This document shows, one piece after another, positions 26,054 through 33,494 of a stretch of 64,000 nucleotides of DNA. A program made the translations under genes and the position numbers. Source of the stretch: Streptomyces sp. CG1. GTDB lineage: Bacteria; Actinomycetota; Actinomycetes; Streptomycetales; Streptomycetaceae. The notes below the pieces were generated by a model. The model was not told the origin of the DNA. It saw only the letters and a list, made by a program, of their open reading frames with translations, and searched no databases. Position 1 is the stretch's first letter. Every line of letters begins with the position of its first letter. The stretch lies in NCBI RefSeq assembly GCF_041080625.1, contig NZ_CP163518.1, positions 5,208,001 to 5,272,000 on the forward strand. The letters are read 5' to 3'.

Positions 26054-26278
26054 ATGCATACTCGACGAGCCAGAACCTTCGCGGTTGGCGCCGTCTCTGC
26101 TCTGCTCGTTACCGGCGTTGCGGCCGTTTCCAGCATCCCGGCCTTCGCGGCTTCCGTATCGGGCCGTACCGTAGCAACTTCAACGAGTACCCAGTCCAAA
26201 GCGCGTCCTGACGATGTCTGCTACCGGTGGTACTACGACTCGGACGGTAATTACGTGTCCACGTCATGGAACTGCTGA
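26054..26278 (+). CDS. Small secreted peptide precursor
   Basis: A 74-residue protein with a clear signal peptide (RRARTFAVGAVSALLVTGVA, cleavage near AFA-AS). The mature region is 40 residues and ends DDVCYRWYYDSDGNYVSTSW NC: two Cys with aromatic residues between. GAAAGGTG precedes ATG 26054 by about 8 nt. No family recognised. It lies in the AICE cargo zone, so it may be an extracellular effector or a lysis/exclusion peptide (speculative). Confidence 0.65.
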   Translation: MHTRRARTFAVGAVSALLVTGVAAVSSIPAFAASVSGRTVATSTSTQSKARPDDVCYRWYYDSDGNYVSTSWNC

Positions 26279-26839
26279 ACGGACACCCCATCCCCCTAGT
26301 TCCCGGCGAATCAGGACTGCCCAAGCCCGTTGGTTCGTGTGGGTGCGTTCCGGAGGTCGTCCTGGCGTGGAAGTCCCGTGCGGGCCTCCACGCCGGCGGC
26401 ACCATCCCGCAACTTGCGACGTGTGTAGCGCATAAGTTGGGCGGTGGTCGACCGGAATCTCTACCTGCCCAAGTCCCAGACTGTCCGGTATGCGATATGC
26501 CGGAAGCGCTGGCCTCGCGCGGGCAGCGATGCAAGCCGACGCCCACCTGGTGCTCACCAAGGGCGGCTCACGCTGGCCTGGAATTCTGATGGCCACGGAG
26601 GAAAATCGCCGACCGCCCACTTGGGCGCCCCAACGGCCGTCGACACGTACGCGGCCGGGGTCCACCCGGGGGCCTCATCACGGGCGGCAACTTTTGCCGC
26701 GTCCTTCGGGCGCAAGACGGCGCGGCGACTGCCAGGGCCGGCAACTGCAGGGATTGACACTTATGCCCCACGCGACGACAATATTAGCAAACAGGGACGA
26801 ATGCGAGGTAAGACTCCGCATACCGACCTGGGAGGGATC
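26279..26839. other. AICE cargo-zone gap
   Basis: About 560 bp. Several overlapping open frames exist on both strands, but none has both a ribosome site and coding-like composition. I see no gene. Confidence 0.4.
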
Positions 26840-27118
26840 ATGGTTCTCTGGGGAACGAGCCGTCGGGTTCAAGAACTCATGACAGTTAACATGAACTGTA
26901 AGAACTGCCAGAGAAGTACGATACACAGCCTTCGGTACGCACAGAAGAAATTTACCTTGTACTTCATTCCCCTAGCTCCGTTGAGCACTCAACACTATTT
27001 GCAATGTAATGTGTGTGGTGCTACAAGCGAGATCACCAAGGATCGCGCCACGGAGCTTCAGCAGCAGAAGGAAATGGACCAGAAGTCCGGTCCGTTGCCA
27101 GGTGATACTCCGCAATAG
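26840..27118 (+). CDS. Zinc-ribbon protein
   Basis: A 92-residue protein. After a variable N-terminus the zinc ribbon reads MNCKNCQRSTIHSLRYAQ (first CxxC), KKFTLYFIPLAPLSTQHY and LQCNVCGATSEI (second CxxC), the layout of zinc-ribbon-15-like domains. A charged tail (ATELQQQKEMDQKSG) follows. GGGAGGG lies 4 nt before ATG 26840. G+C is visibly lower than the host. It lies 23 bp before the 247-aa gene and probably forms an operon with it. Confidence 0.75.
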   Translation: MVLWGTSRRVQELMTVNMNCKNCQRSTIHSLRYAQKKFTLYFIPLAPLSTQHYLQCNVCGATSEITKDRATELQQQKEMDQKSGPLPGDTPQ

Positions 27119-27141
27119 CAGGACGCCAGGACAAGATTGCA

Positions 27142-27885
27142 ATGATTCCCCTCATTGTTCTGCACGCACTCAAAGCGCCGGCAGCCTCTGGCGCCAAGTG
27201 CGCGCTTAGCAAGCTGTTCGGGCTGGAAGCAGAGCAAGCCAAAACGCTGAACAGGATTGAGACTAAAATCGATGCCAGCCTGCAGAGTTCATACAATCAG
27301 GGCCTAATATACCTCCAAGACGCCATCAGCGAAACCGACAGCATGCCTCGTCAGCGCGATTACTTGGAGAAAGCAGAATCCCGACTTATCGAGGCGGTCG
27401 CGAATTTCGAAACCATTGATCCGATGCGCAGCGCCTGGGCGGCCATATACCTTACCATGATCTGCAAAATAAATGACAACTCAGCTGGCGCGGGGCGATG
27501 GGCCCTGCGGGCATATAGGGCCTCAGTGAGCGGTGTACAACAGCAGTGTGAACTGATTAACCGCAGTATCGATACCCAAATCGGCAAGAGGCTGAAGGTA
27601 ACAGGAAAAGGTTCATCTGCGCTGACAGGGGTTGCTGCAGGTGCTTTTTGGCCCGTAGGTATACCAGCCTGGGTCAGCATAAACATATACCGAAAGCATC
27701 GCATTAGAGAAGGCCGTGCCACTCTTACCGAACTCGATCAGTTCAGTGATCAGCTGCAAGAAGCAGCGGTACTATTGACGGGTCAACGCGTTCCCGGATA
27801 CTTTCTCGACTTTAACGACGGCACCGGTCGATTTACGTACACTAGACCCATTGTGGTGGATAGTGGACCTGCCCCCCTCGAATAA
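27142..27885 (+). CDS. Unknown AICE cargo protein (247 aa), low G+C
   Basis: No family recognised. The N-terminal 25 residues are hydrophobic to amphipathic (MIPLIVLHALKAPAASGAK). A largely helical body of about 130 residues follows (LNRIETKIDASLQSSYNQG; ISETDSMPRQRDYLEKAE). Next comes a Gly/Ala hydrophobic segment at about 155-180 (SALTGVAAGAFWPVGIPAW) and a C-terminal part with TYTRPIVVDSG. Codon use is far less GC-biased than the backbone, a sign of recent transfer. Paired with a zinc-ribbon gene; a defence or toxin role is possible but not shown. Confidence 0.7.
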   Translation: MIPLIVLHALKAPAASGAKCALSKLFGLEAEQAKTLNRIETKIDASLQSSYNQGLIYLQDAISETDSMPRQRDYLEKAESRLIEAVANFETIDPMRSAWAAIYLTMICKINDNSAGAGRWALRAYRASVSGVQQQCELINRSIDTQIGKRLKVTGKGSSALTGVAAGAFWPVGIPAWVSINIYRKHRIREGRATLTELDQFSDQLQEAAVLLTGQRVPGYFLDFNDGTGRFTYTRPIVVDSGPAPLE

Positions 27886-28135
27886 CGGAGAGAACGTTGA
27901 GTCGCGCAGCGGAGAGTAGCCAGTCACCCAGGGGCATTCCGACCCCCGAAGGCGGGCAAATCGGGCCTAGTGTCTGGATGCCTGGAGTCGTTATGGCACG
28001 GCCAAGTCCTTACTGACTTCAACGACGTCGGGCGGTGGCGTACAAGAGCACCCCTGTCCAATCCGGCACGGCGACGGGGGACAGCGCCAGGACCAGCCCC
28101 TGATCGAACTCCTAAAGCGCGTATCGCAGGTTCGA

Positions 28136-28606
28136 TCAGCCAAGATAGGGCCGCTCACGGTGCTCCAGGAAGTGACGGATTCGGAGCCGCTGTGTGTGAT
28201 GCATCGGCAGTTGATCGATCTCCTCCGGCTGGACGAACCGCAGTTCCGTGGACTCGTCCGAGATCGCGAGTCGGCCGCCGACCACGCGGGCGGTGAAGCA
28301 GACGTTGAACTGTCTGCGAACCTCACCATCCGAATAGGCAATGATGTGGCGAGGGTCGGTGTACGTGCCCACGAGCCCAGTGATCTCTACGTCCAGACCC
28401 GTTTCCTCCTTCACCTCGCGGACGGCCGTTCCCGGGAGTGAGTCGGTCATCTCCAGGCCGCCACCAGGGAGCGCCCAAAGATCGTTGTCCCGGCGGCGCT
28501 GAAGGAGCACGCGCCCTTCGTCGTCGGTCACCACGGCGGACGCGGCGACCACCAAGCTGTTCGGCTCAGGTGCCGCTGGGTCGTCGTAGTACTCGGTCCG
28601 TGCCAT
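28136..28606 (-). CDS. Nudix hydrolase (AICE accessory)
   Basis: A 156-residue Nudix protein. The Nudix box GGGLEMTDSLPGTAVREV then KEETGL (about 48-70) keeps REVKEETG but has Ser in place of the first Glu position. Flanking strands SLVVAASAVVTDDEGRVLLQ and ALPGG are typical. Nudix enzymes cleave nucleoside diphosphate-X compounds; the substrate is unknown. GAAGG is 7 nt before ATG 28606, which is 2 bp after the stop of the XRE-PLD gene. Nudix genes near the regulatory region are a recurrent AICE feature. Confidence 0.88.
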   Translation of the reverse strand: MARTEYYDDPAAPEPNSLVVAASAVVTDDEGRVLLQRRRDNDLWALPGGGLEMTDSLPGTAVREVKEETGLDVEITGLVGTYTDPRHIIAYSDGEVRRQFNVCFTARVVGGRLAISDESTELRFVQPEEIDQLPMHHTQRLRIRHFLEHRERPYLG

Positions 28607-28608
28607 GG

Positions 28609-29352
28609 TCACCCTTCTCGTACCGGCGTCGCGGTCTCCCACACCGCGTCGAAGCTGCTGGCGTAGGTGTCGAACATGCCGCCCTCTCCGTTGCGCCGAA
28701 GATGCCACACGGGAGCACCGTAGGCGTTCACGCCCCAAACATGGGCATTGACCAGCGCCTGGTCATCCGCACGATAGATCGAGTTGTAGAGCGTGGTTGC
28801 ATGGGTCCGCACCTCGATGCCGGGCACCCCGGCAAGGGGGCGATAGTGCATGAGAGCGAGTCGGCAACGGGACTCGATCCCGTGGCCGAACCTCTCTTCC
28901 TGGCCACGCTGTTGGACATTCACACTGTCCGGGTCGCCAACTGCGATACGGACCGCGCACCCGTCGGCAGCTCGCTCTCGCAACAGCTCGTTGAGTCGCG
29001 GGTACGCCTCGTGCAAGAAGACGGCGGCATACACCAGCACGTCGATGTGCTCGCGAGCCTGGGTCAGCAGGTCCACGAAGGTGGACACGGGGATGTCCGC
29101 CCGCTGGTCGTAGAGCGCCACAAGTTCCGGGCTGACAGCGCGGGCGGGGCGCGCCTGTCGGAGCGATGGCCAAAGAGCGTGCACGTCTTCTCCCAGTGTT
29201 TCCGCTGCCAGCATGGCCGTGGCACGGCGCGGCGTACGCCCCAGGTTGACCCAGCGCTCAACGGACTTGAGGTCGACCTTGACCTTGTCCGCAAGGGTCG
29301 CGTACGTCCAACCGCCGGCCGCTATAGCGGCACGTAGCCTCTCGTTCGGCAT
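28609..29352 (-). CDS. XRE-type HTH regulator with C-terminal PLD-like domain
   Basis: A 247-residue protein. The N-terminal helix-turn-helix (about 3-60) includes LADKVKVDLKSVERWVNLGR. A C-terminal domain (about 85-235) resembles the phospholipase D-like fold of bacterial XRE fusions: TFVDLLTQAREHIDVLVYA, NELLRERAADGCAVRIAVGD and a second half with SIYRADDQALVNAHVWG. No HxK catalytic motif was found, so this is probably a ligand-sensing module. ATG 29352 has GGGAGAG 5 nt upstream. It forms an operon with the Nudix gene. Confidence 0.8.
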   Translation of the reverse strand: MPNERLRAAIAAGGWTYATLADKVKVDLKSVERWVNLGRTPRRATAMLAAETLGEDVHALWPSLRQARPARAVSPELVALYDQRADIPVSTFVDLLTQAREHIDVLVYAAVFLHEAYPRLNELLRERAADGCAVRIAVGDPDSVNVQQRGQEERFGHGIESRCRLALMHYRPLAGVPGIEVRTHATTLYNSIYRADDQALVNAHVWGVNAYGAPVWHLRRNGEGGMFDTYASSFDAVWETATPVREG

Positions 29353-29471
29353 CTCAGTCTCTCCCTGCATCCGAGGACGGCACTAGGGACGTTCTACCTG
29401 ACGCGGGACGTCCCGAAGTGGTGCTTGGGGGAGGTTCCAACGTCCTGTCGAACTGCCGGATGCTCCTGTAC

Positions 29472-29843
29472 ATGGGCAGCGACAGGACAGCGAGTCCTCG
29501 AACGGACATGGACGTGGATGAGATCAAGGCGACGATCACCAAAGCCCTGACTGAGCGCTCTGCGTTGCCCCCGTACGAGGATCTGTGCGCGTTGCACCAG
29601 GACTTGGTGCGGCACATCGAGGCGCTGACGCCGTTGGCAGCAAAGCGGGTTGATCGTCTGTGGCGTGGCTCGGTGGAGTGGTATCAGAAGCGTCGCAGGC
29701 TGGACACCGTCCCGCATGAGGTGGGTCGAGGCCTGGGCCCTGGGTTGCAGTCGGCCGCCTGGCACGTGAAGAGCCTGGGCTACACCCTGCGGTTCCTCTT
29801 GGAGAACGCCGATTTGGCTGGGACGGGAGAGGACGCGCACTGA
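29472..29843 (+). CDS. DUF6415-like small protein
   Basis: A 123-residue helical protein: MDVDEIKATITKALTERS, ALPPYEDLCALHQDLVRHIE, then LWRGSVEWYQKRRRLDTV and a basic, Gly-rich middle. The pattern recalls the Streptomyces DUF6415 group, found on mobile elements and near regulators. ATG 29508 is an equally possible start; neither has a strong ribosome site. It is divergent from the XRE-PLD gene. Function unknown. Confidence 0.55.
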   Translation: MGSDRTASPRTDMDVDEIKATITKALTERSALPPYEDLCALHQDLVRHIEALTPLAAKRVDRLWRGSVEWYQKRRRLDTVPHEVGRGLGPGLQSAAWHVKSLGYTLRFLLENADLAGTGEDAH

Positions 29844-29900
29844 GGCGGCAGTACAGCCACGCGTACCGGAAGACCGGGCCGTGCTGAACAACTGCAGATG

Positions 29901-30137
29901 CAAGTCCGGACCACCCCCGCGCCTGGCAGCAACCGGGGTGGTCCGGTGAGGAGTCCCAGTTCAGGACCCCGGTGCCGATGGTACCGGGGCGGTTGGCGTG
30001 CTCGGATGCGAGTGCTGCCGCAACCCCGGCTTCACGTGATCGAGTTGGAGAGGGGTTCTGACGTGAGCCACAGAAAGTCAGCCACGACGGCGGGTGCGCC
30101 GAACGAGCACCCGCCACGTGTGTTGCAGCAACCCCGC
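29901..30137. repeat. Two-hairpin block, copy 2
   Basis: Same architecture as 7245-7480: a 12-bp hairpin (29906-29917 / 29935-29946) and a second hairpin (29967-29976 / 29980-29989, one G-T wobble). Then AGAGGGG precedes GTG 30063, and the conserved GAGCCACAGAAAGTCAGCCA follows. Several differences between the copies preserve pairing. Confidence 0.7.
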
Positions 30138-30660
30138 GCCGGCCTCAGCCACGCTTCTTCATCCGTCACGGTGGCCATCTCGATCCGGCCTGGGCGTTGC
30201 CAAGTGCCATGGTGGCTGGGCTCGGATGACGCTGTCGGCCAAGCGGCCTGGAGCAACGGACGGTTGGGCGGCACAGCCGTGCTTAGTGTGTGTCGGCCTG
30301 GTCCTGGTGCTCGAAGCAGTCGGGTTACTTCCTGGTCCGGCTGTCCGCCTCGGCGATGGTGCGCGCTGAGCGGGTGGGGGCCGCCGGAGCGGTGGCGGAG
30401 ACATGGAGCGGTGGCGGCCACGGGCCGCCAGCGCGCGCGGGCCGCCGTAGGCGGGCCGCCTTGATCCAGTAAAGAAACTCTGAACAGCTCCGCAGGGCAG
30501 GGCAGGGCACGCAGGGCAGGGCAACGCGAGAGACACGCGACCGCACGGCCAACAAGCGCCGGACCTGCACTAGAGGACCTGTCAGGCAAGTGATCAAGCA
30601 GGGCCCCGGCGGCTCGAGCTAGCACCTACGCAACGACGGCACGGCGGCAAACGAGGAGCG
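30138..30660. other. AICE intergenic region with GC-rich tandem repeat
   Basis: No gene could be supported. A GGGCA/GCAGG tandem repeat lies at about 30492-30522, shortly before the small coiled-coil gene. Confidence 0.45.
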
Positions 30661-30888
30661 ATGGCCGAGCACATACCGGACAGCGAAATGGGGTTGACCA
30701 GCATTCACGTCGGGGACGCAGAACAGGTGACCGCTCTGATCAAAGAGATGCGGGCCATGGTCGGTCGCCTCAGCAGGGAGACCAGAGAGTTGCGAGAGGA
30801 AGTGGCCAAGCTCAGAGCTACGGCTTCGCCTGCTGGGCAGCCTTCAGCTCCTCGACCTCACGCCGCAGTTCCTGATGATCAGCACTGA
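30661..30888 (+). CDS. Small coiled-coil protein convergent with GntR
   Basis: A 75-residue protein with an excellent start (ACGAGGAGCG then ATG). Residues about 22-52 form a heptad coil: VTALIKEMRAMVGRLSRETR ELREEVAKLRA. The tail is Pro/Ala-rich. Its last 71 nt overlap, antisense, the 3' end of the GntR gene. The GntR C-terminus has a similar coil (LRDEIRALSADHQELRREVE), so the two proteins may interact. Confidence is moderate because of the antisense overlap. Confidence 0.55.
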   Translation: MAEHIPDSEMGLTSIHVGDAEQVTALIKEMRAMVGRLSRETRELREEVAKLRATASPAGQPSAPRPHAAVPDDQH

Positions 30889-31300
30889 GGGCACGGATCT
30901 CGTCTCGTAGGGCTGTGAGCATTTCAGTGAGGGTGGCGCCGGCGGCTTCAGCGTCGTCGGGCCTTCCCCCCGCTTGCTCTGCCTCGCTCGGCTTCTCGCC
31001 CCTGTTCGCCAAGTACCAGGCAGGCGCGTTGTAGTTCGCTGAGGACTCGCCGCTGCCATCGTGGTCTGCGACGAAGCTGCCCCGACCGTGGATCGTGTAG
31101 ATCAAGCCTTCATCGCGCAGCAGGTTGAGCGCGGACCTCATGGTCATGTTGGCCACGCCAAAGCGTTCCTGTAGCTCGCGAATGGCCGGCAACTGCTCGC
31201 CCGGCTTGATCCGCCCCTGCAAGATCTCGCGCCGGAGCTCGTCGGCAGCGTGCTGATACGGCGGCCGACGGTCCTGCTTGCTCTCTGGCGCGGGGCTCAT
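30818..31300 (-). CDS. GntR-family AICE repressor (KorSA-like)
   Basis: A 160-residue regulator. The N-terminal GntR winged helix (about 10-80) reads YQHAADELRREILQGRIKPG, EQLPAIRELQERFGVANMTM, LLRDEGLIYTIHGRGSFV. The short C-terminal part holds a coiled coil (about 125-155) instead of a large effector domain. In pSAM2 the GntR protein KorSA represses transfer and replication genes. Here it is divergent from the SCO3933-family and transfer genes and separated from them by repeated CCTAGC boxes. ATG 31300 has a weak ribosome site. Confidence 0.85.
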   Translation of the reverse strand: MSPAPESKQDRRPPYQHAADELRREILQGRIKPGEQLPAIRELQERFGVANMTMRSALNLLRDEGLIYTIHGRGSFVADHDGSGESSANYNAPAWYLANRGEKPSEAEQAGGRPDDAEAAGATLTEMLTALRDEIRALSADHQELRREVEELKAAQQAKP

Positions 31301-31318
31301 GGCCCAAGAGTATCGAGT

Positions 31319-31403
31319 CCTAGCACGCCTAGCACACCCCACTGACATAGGTGGCCTATGCCAAATGACACCTAGCTCACTCCACTCACTTGACTCTGCT
31401 AGG
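31319..31403. promoter_or_regulatory. Putative GntR operator array
   Basis: CCTAGCAC occurs twice as a direct repeat (31319-31326, 31328-31335), with related CCTAGCTC (31371-31378) and inverted GCTAGG (31398-31403), all between the divergent GntR and transfer-side genes. A TATGTT -10-like hexamer follows at 31409. The arrangement suits autoregulation and control of the transfer operon by the GntR protein. Confidence 0.5.
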
Positions 31404-31471
31404 TCAGCTATGTTCAATGGTGATCACGCCCCACCGCCCTGGTGGAGCGCAACCGAAAGGACGCAACTCCC

Positions 31472-31822
31472 ATGGCACGCATCCGTGTTGGCCTGCTCCC
31501 CACCTCGTCGTTCATGGTCGGAACCCTGCCGGTGCCGAAGTACGCGGACGCCGAGAAGACTCAGTTCGCGACCGACCGCGAGACCGGCGCGAAGCTCTAC
31601 ACGATCACCCTCTTCTTCATGGAGGAGGACCGCGCCGAGGCCCTGAAGATCACCGTTCCGGAGACCGGTCTCCCCAACGGTCTCCGGCCCGGTGTCCCGG
31701 TCATGCCGGTGGAGCTGTTCGCCACCCCGTGGGCGCGGATCTTCAACGGCTCGCTGTCGGACGGCATCGCCTACCGCGCTGATCGGCTGGACCTGGTGGC
31801 CTCGGCCGCTGAGGCGGCGTGA
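31472..31822 (+). CDS. SCO3933-family regulatory protein
   Basis: A 116-residue protein beginning MARIRVGLLPTSSFMVGTLP. It contains FATDRETGAKLYTITLFFME, LKITVPETGLPNGLRPGVPV and a C-terminal YRADRLDL. This matches, from memory, the SCO3933 family of small regulators carried by Streptomyces integrative elements upstream of the tra gene. AAAGGA lies about 10 nt before ATG 31472. It is the first gene of the tra-rep-int run. Confidence 0.75.
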   Translation: MARIRVGLLPTSSFMVGTLPVPKYADAEKTQFATDRETGAKLYTITLFFMEEDRAEALKITVPETGLPNGLRPGVPVMPVELFATPWARIFNGSLSDGIAYRADRLDLVASAAEAA

Positions 31823-32031
31823 GCGGCACGGATTTCCGGTCCGGCGCTGAGCGCAGCTACCCGCTGCCTCACGCCGGGCCGGATGCCCGGTTCACCGAAT
31901 CGCTCGTGAACTCGGTGGCGGCCGTGCTCGTCGGCTACGGCTATCCCCGCCTCGGCTCCTCGGCGGATCGGGCGGCCCTCGAATCGGCCCTCGTGACCTT
32001 CCTCTACAACTCCCCGGAGAACCACGCATGA
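31819..32031 (+). CDS. Small AICE backbone protein (70 aa)
   Basis: Starts at GTG 31819 overlapping the previous stop (GTGA) and ends overlapping the next ATG (ATGA), so it is translationally locked into the operon. The central segment is helical (LVNSVAAVLVGYGYPRLG; ADRAALESALVTFLYN). No named family recognised; the position is typical of pSAM2-like elements. Confidence 0.75.
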   Translation: MSGTDFRSGAERSYPLPHAGPDARFTESLVNSVAAVLVGYGYPRLGSSADRAALESALVTFLYNSPENHA

Positions 32032-33443
32032 AGGATCAGAACGCCCTGGCTGAAGGGGTCGTCGGCCACACACCCCTATTCGTCGTCCTGGTGCTCGCCG
32101 TGATCGTCGGCTGGGCGGTGTGGTGGGTGGTCCGCTACCTGCGCGCCGACGCCATGACCCGGCAGTCCATCCGGCAGGCCGTACGTGTGCGGTGGGGCTG
32201 GAAGCGGCTCGCACCGATGCTCAAGCTGTCGGTCACGGACAAGACCCCGACCGCGCTGGCAACGCTGGCGAACACGAACGGCAAGCCCATCAAGCCCCGT
32301 ATCCTCATACCCGCCCTGCGGGTGACGCACGACGCGTACGGAGTGATCGCACGGGCGCGGTGCCTGCCCGGCGTGGGCCTCCAACAGTTCCAGAAGGCTG
32401 CCCCACATCTGGCGGACGCCTGGCGGTGCACACGGGTGGCGGTCACCCAGGACAAGCCGGGGCAGGTCCTCATCCGGGGCGTGCGCCTCGATCCGCTGAA
32501 GTTTCCCACCGAGCACCGACCCACAGGTGATGTGCCGGACGAGACGGCTCGGTGGGACCTGGGTGTGGACGAGTACGCCCAACCGGTGTCCGTGGACCTT
32601 ACGCAGGTGCCCGGCGTGACCGTGGCCGGCCTGCCCGGCTTCGGAAAGACCAGCCTGGTCAACCGACTTCTGTCGGACTGGGCACCCTCGCCTGCGGTGC
32701 AGTTCGCCTGTGCGGACGGCAAGGTCTCGGCTGCGTACGAGGGTGACTACGCCGACTGGGTGCAGCGCATGTTCGCGTTCGTGGGCGATGACCTGGAAGA
32801 AGCCAACAAGCTGTTCCGTCACCTCGTGGAACTTCGCCGTGCACGATCGGCCTCGGTGCGCTCGGTGCTCGGCGTGAAATCCATGTGGGACGTCGGCCCG
32901 TCCGACCGCTGGCCGCTGGTCGTGCTGATCATCGACGAAGCCCACACCTACTTCCGCGACCACAAGGGCAGCGACCCGAAGACCAAGAAGCTCGCCGCGC
33001 TGGCCGCCGAAAACGCCCGGCTCGTCGAAGACCTGGTGAAGAAGGGCCGTTCCGTGGGCCTGCTCGTCATCCTCACCACCCAGAAGTCCACCGGCGACGC
33101 GATCCCGACCTTCATCCGGGATGTGTGCCCCGTGGGCCTGAGCTTCGCGCAGAAGACCGCCGAAGCAGCAGTAGCCGCGCTCGGCGAAGAGATCCGGGAA
33201 TGGCCGGACGCCAACCCGATCAACCTCCAGGACCCCACCTATGTCGGCGTCGCGTCCATGAACCACCAGTCCCAACCCGGCTTCACCCGCATCCGCACGC
33301 CGTACGTGCCGGACGCGGACGCGGCCCGCATCGCCGAGCAGACCGCGAGCCTCACCGCCGGCCCTTACACCCTCCTCGAAGCCGTCCTCGGCCCCCGCAT
33401 GGGGGAGTTGGACCTCGTCAAAGCCGACTCCGAATCGGCCTGA
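32028..33443 (+). CDS. FtsK/SpoIIIE-type DNA translocase (TraB/TraSA-like transfer protein)
   Basis: A 471-residue AAA+ protein. A single TM segment (about 14-34, FVVLVLAVIVGWAVWWVVRY) precedes a linker and the FtsK motor: Walker A GLPGFGKTS (about 204-212), Walker B VVLIIDEAHTYF (about 300), then LVKKGRSVGLLVILTTQKST. Actinomycete Tra proteins of this kind move double-stranded DNA between hyphae as a hexameric pump, without relaxase or type IV secretion. It recognises clt repeats, not identified here. Confidence 0.92.
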   Translation: MKDQNALAEGVVGHTPLFVVLVLAVIVGWAVWWVVRYLRADAMTRQSIRQAVRVRWGWKRLAPMLKLSVTDKTPTALATLANTNGKPIKPRILIPALRVTHDAYGVIARARCLPGVGLQQFQKAAPHLADAWRCTRVAVTQDKPGQVLIRGVRLDPLKFPTEHRPTGDVPDETARWDLGVDEYAQPVSVDLTQVPGVTVAGLPGFGKTSLVNRLLSDWAPSPAVQFACADGKVSAAYEGDYADWVQRMFAFVGDDLEEANKLFRHLVELRRARSASVRSVLGVKSMWDVGPSDRWPLVVLIIDEAHTYFRDHKGSDPKTKKLAALAAENARLVEDLVKKGRSVGLLVILTTQKSTGDAIPTFIRDVCPVGLSFAQKTAEAAVAALGEEIREWPDANPINLQDPTYVGVASMNHQSQPGFTRIRTPYVPDADAARIAEQTASLTAGPYTLLEAVLGPRMGELDLVKADSESA

Positions 33444-33494
33444 CCACCCCGGCCCTGCACAGTCACGGCGCCACCCGAGAGGAGGTGAACACCC

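Noticed and set aside
28609..29352. Active phospholipase D or nuclease
   Set aside because: The PLD-like half has no HxKxxxxD motif, so only a regulatory fold is claimed.
30063..30464. GTG-started frame SHRKSATTAGAPNEHPPRV within the repeated block
   Set aside because: Only the first 30 or so codons are shared with copy 1, whose start is CTG, and the rest is low-quality Arg/Gly/Pro sequence. Kept as a repeat, not a gene.
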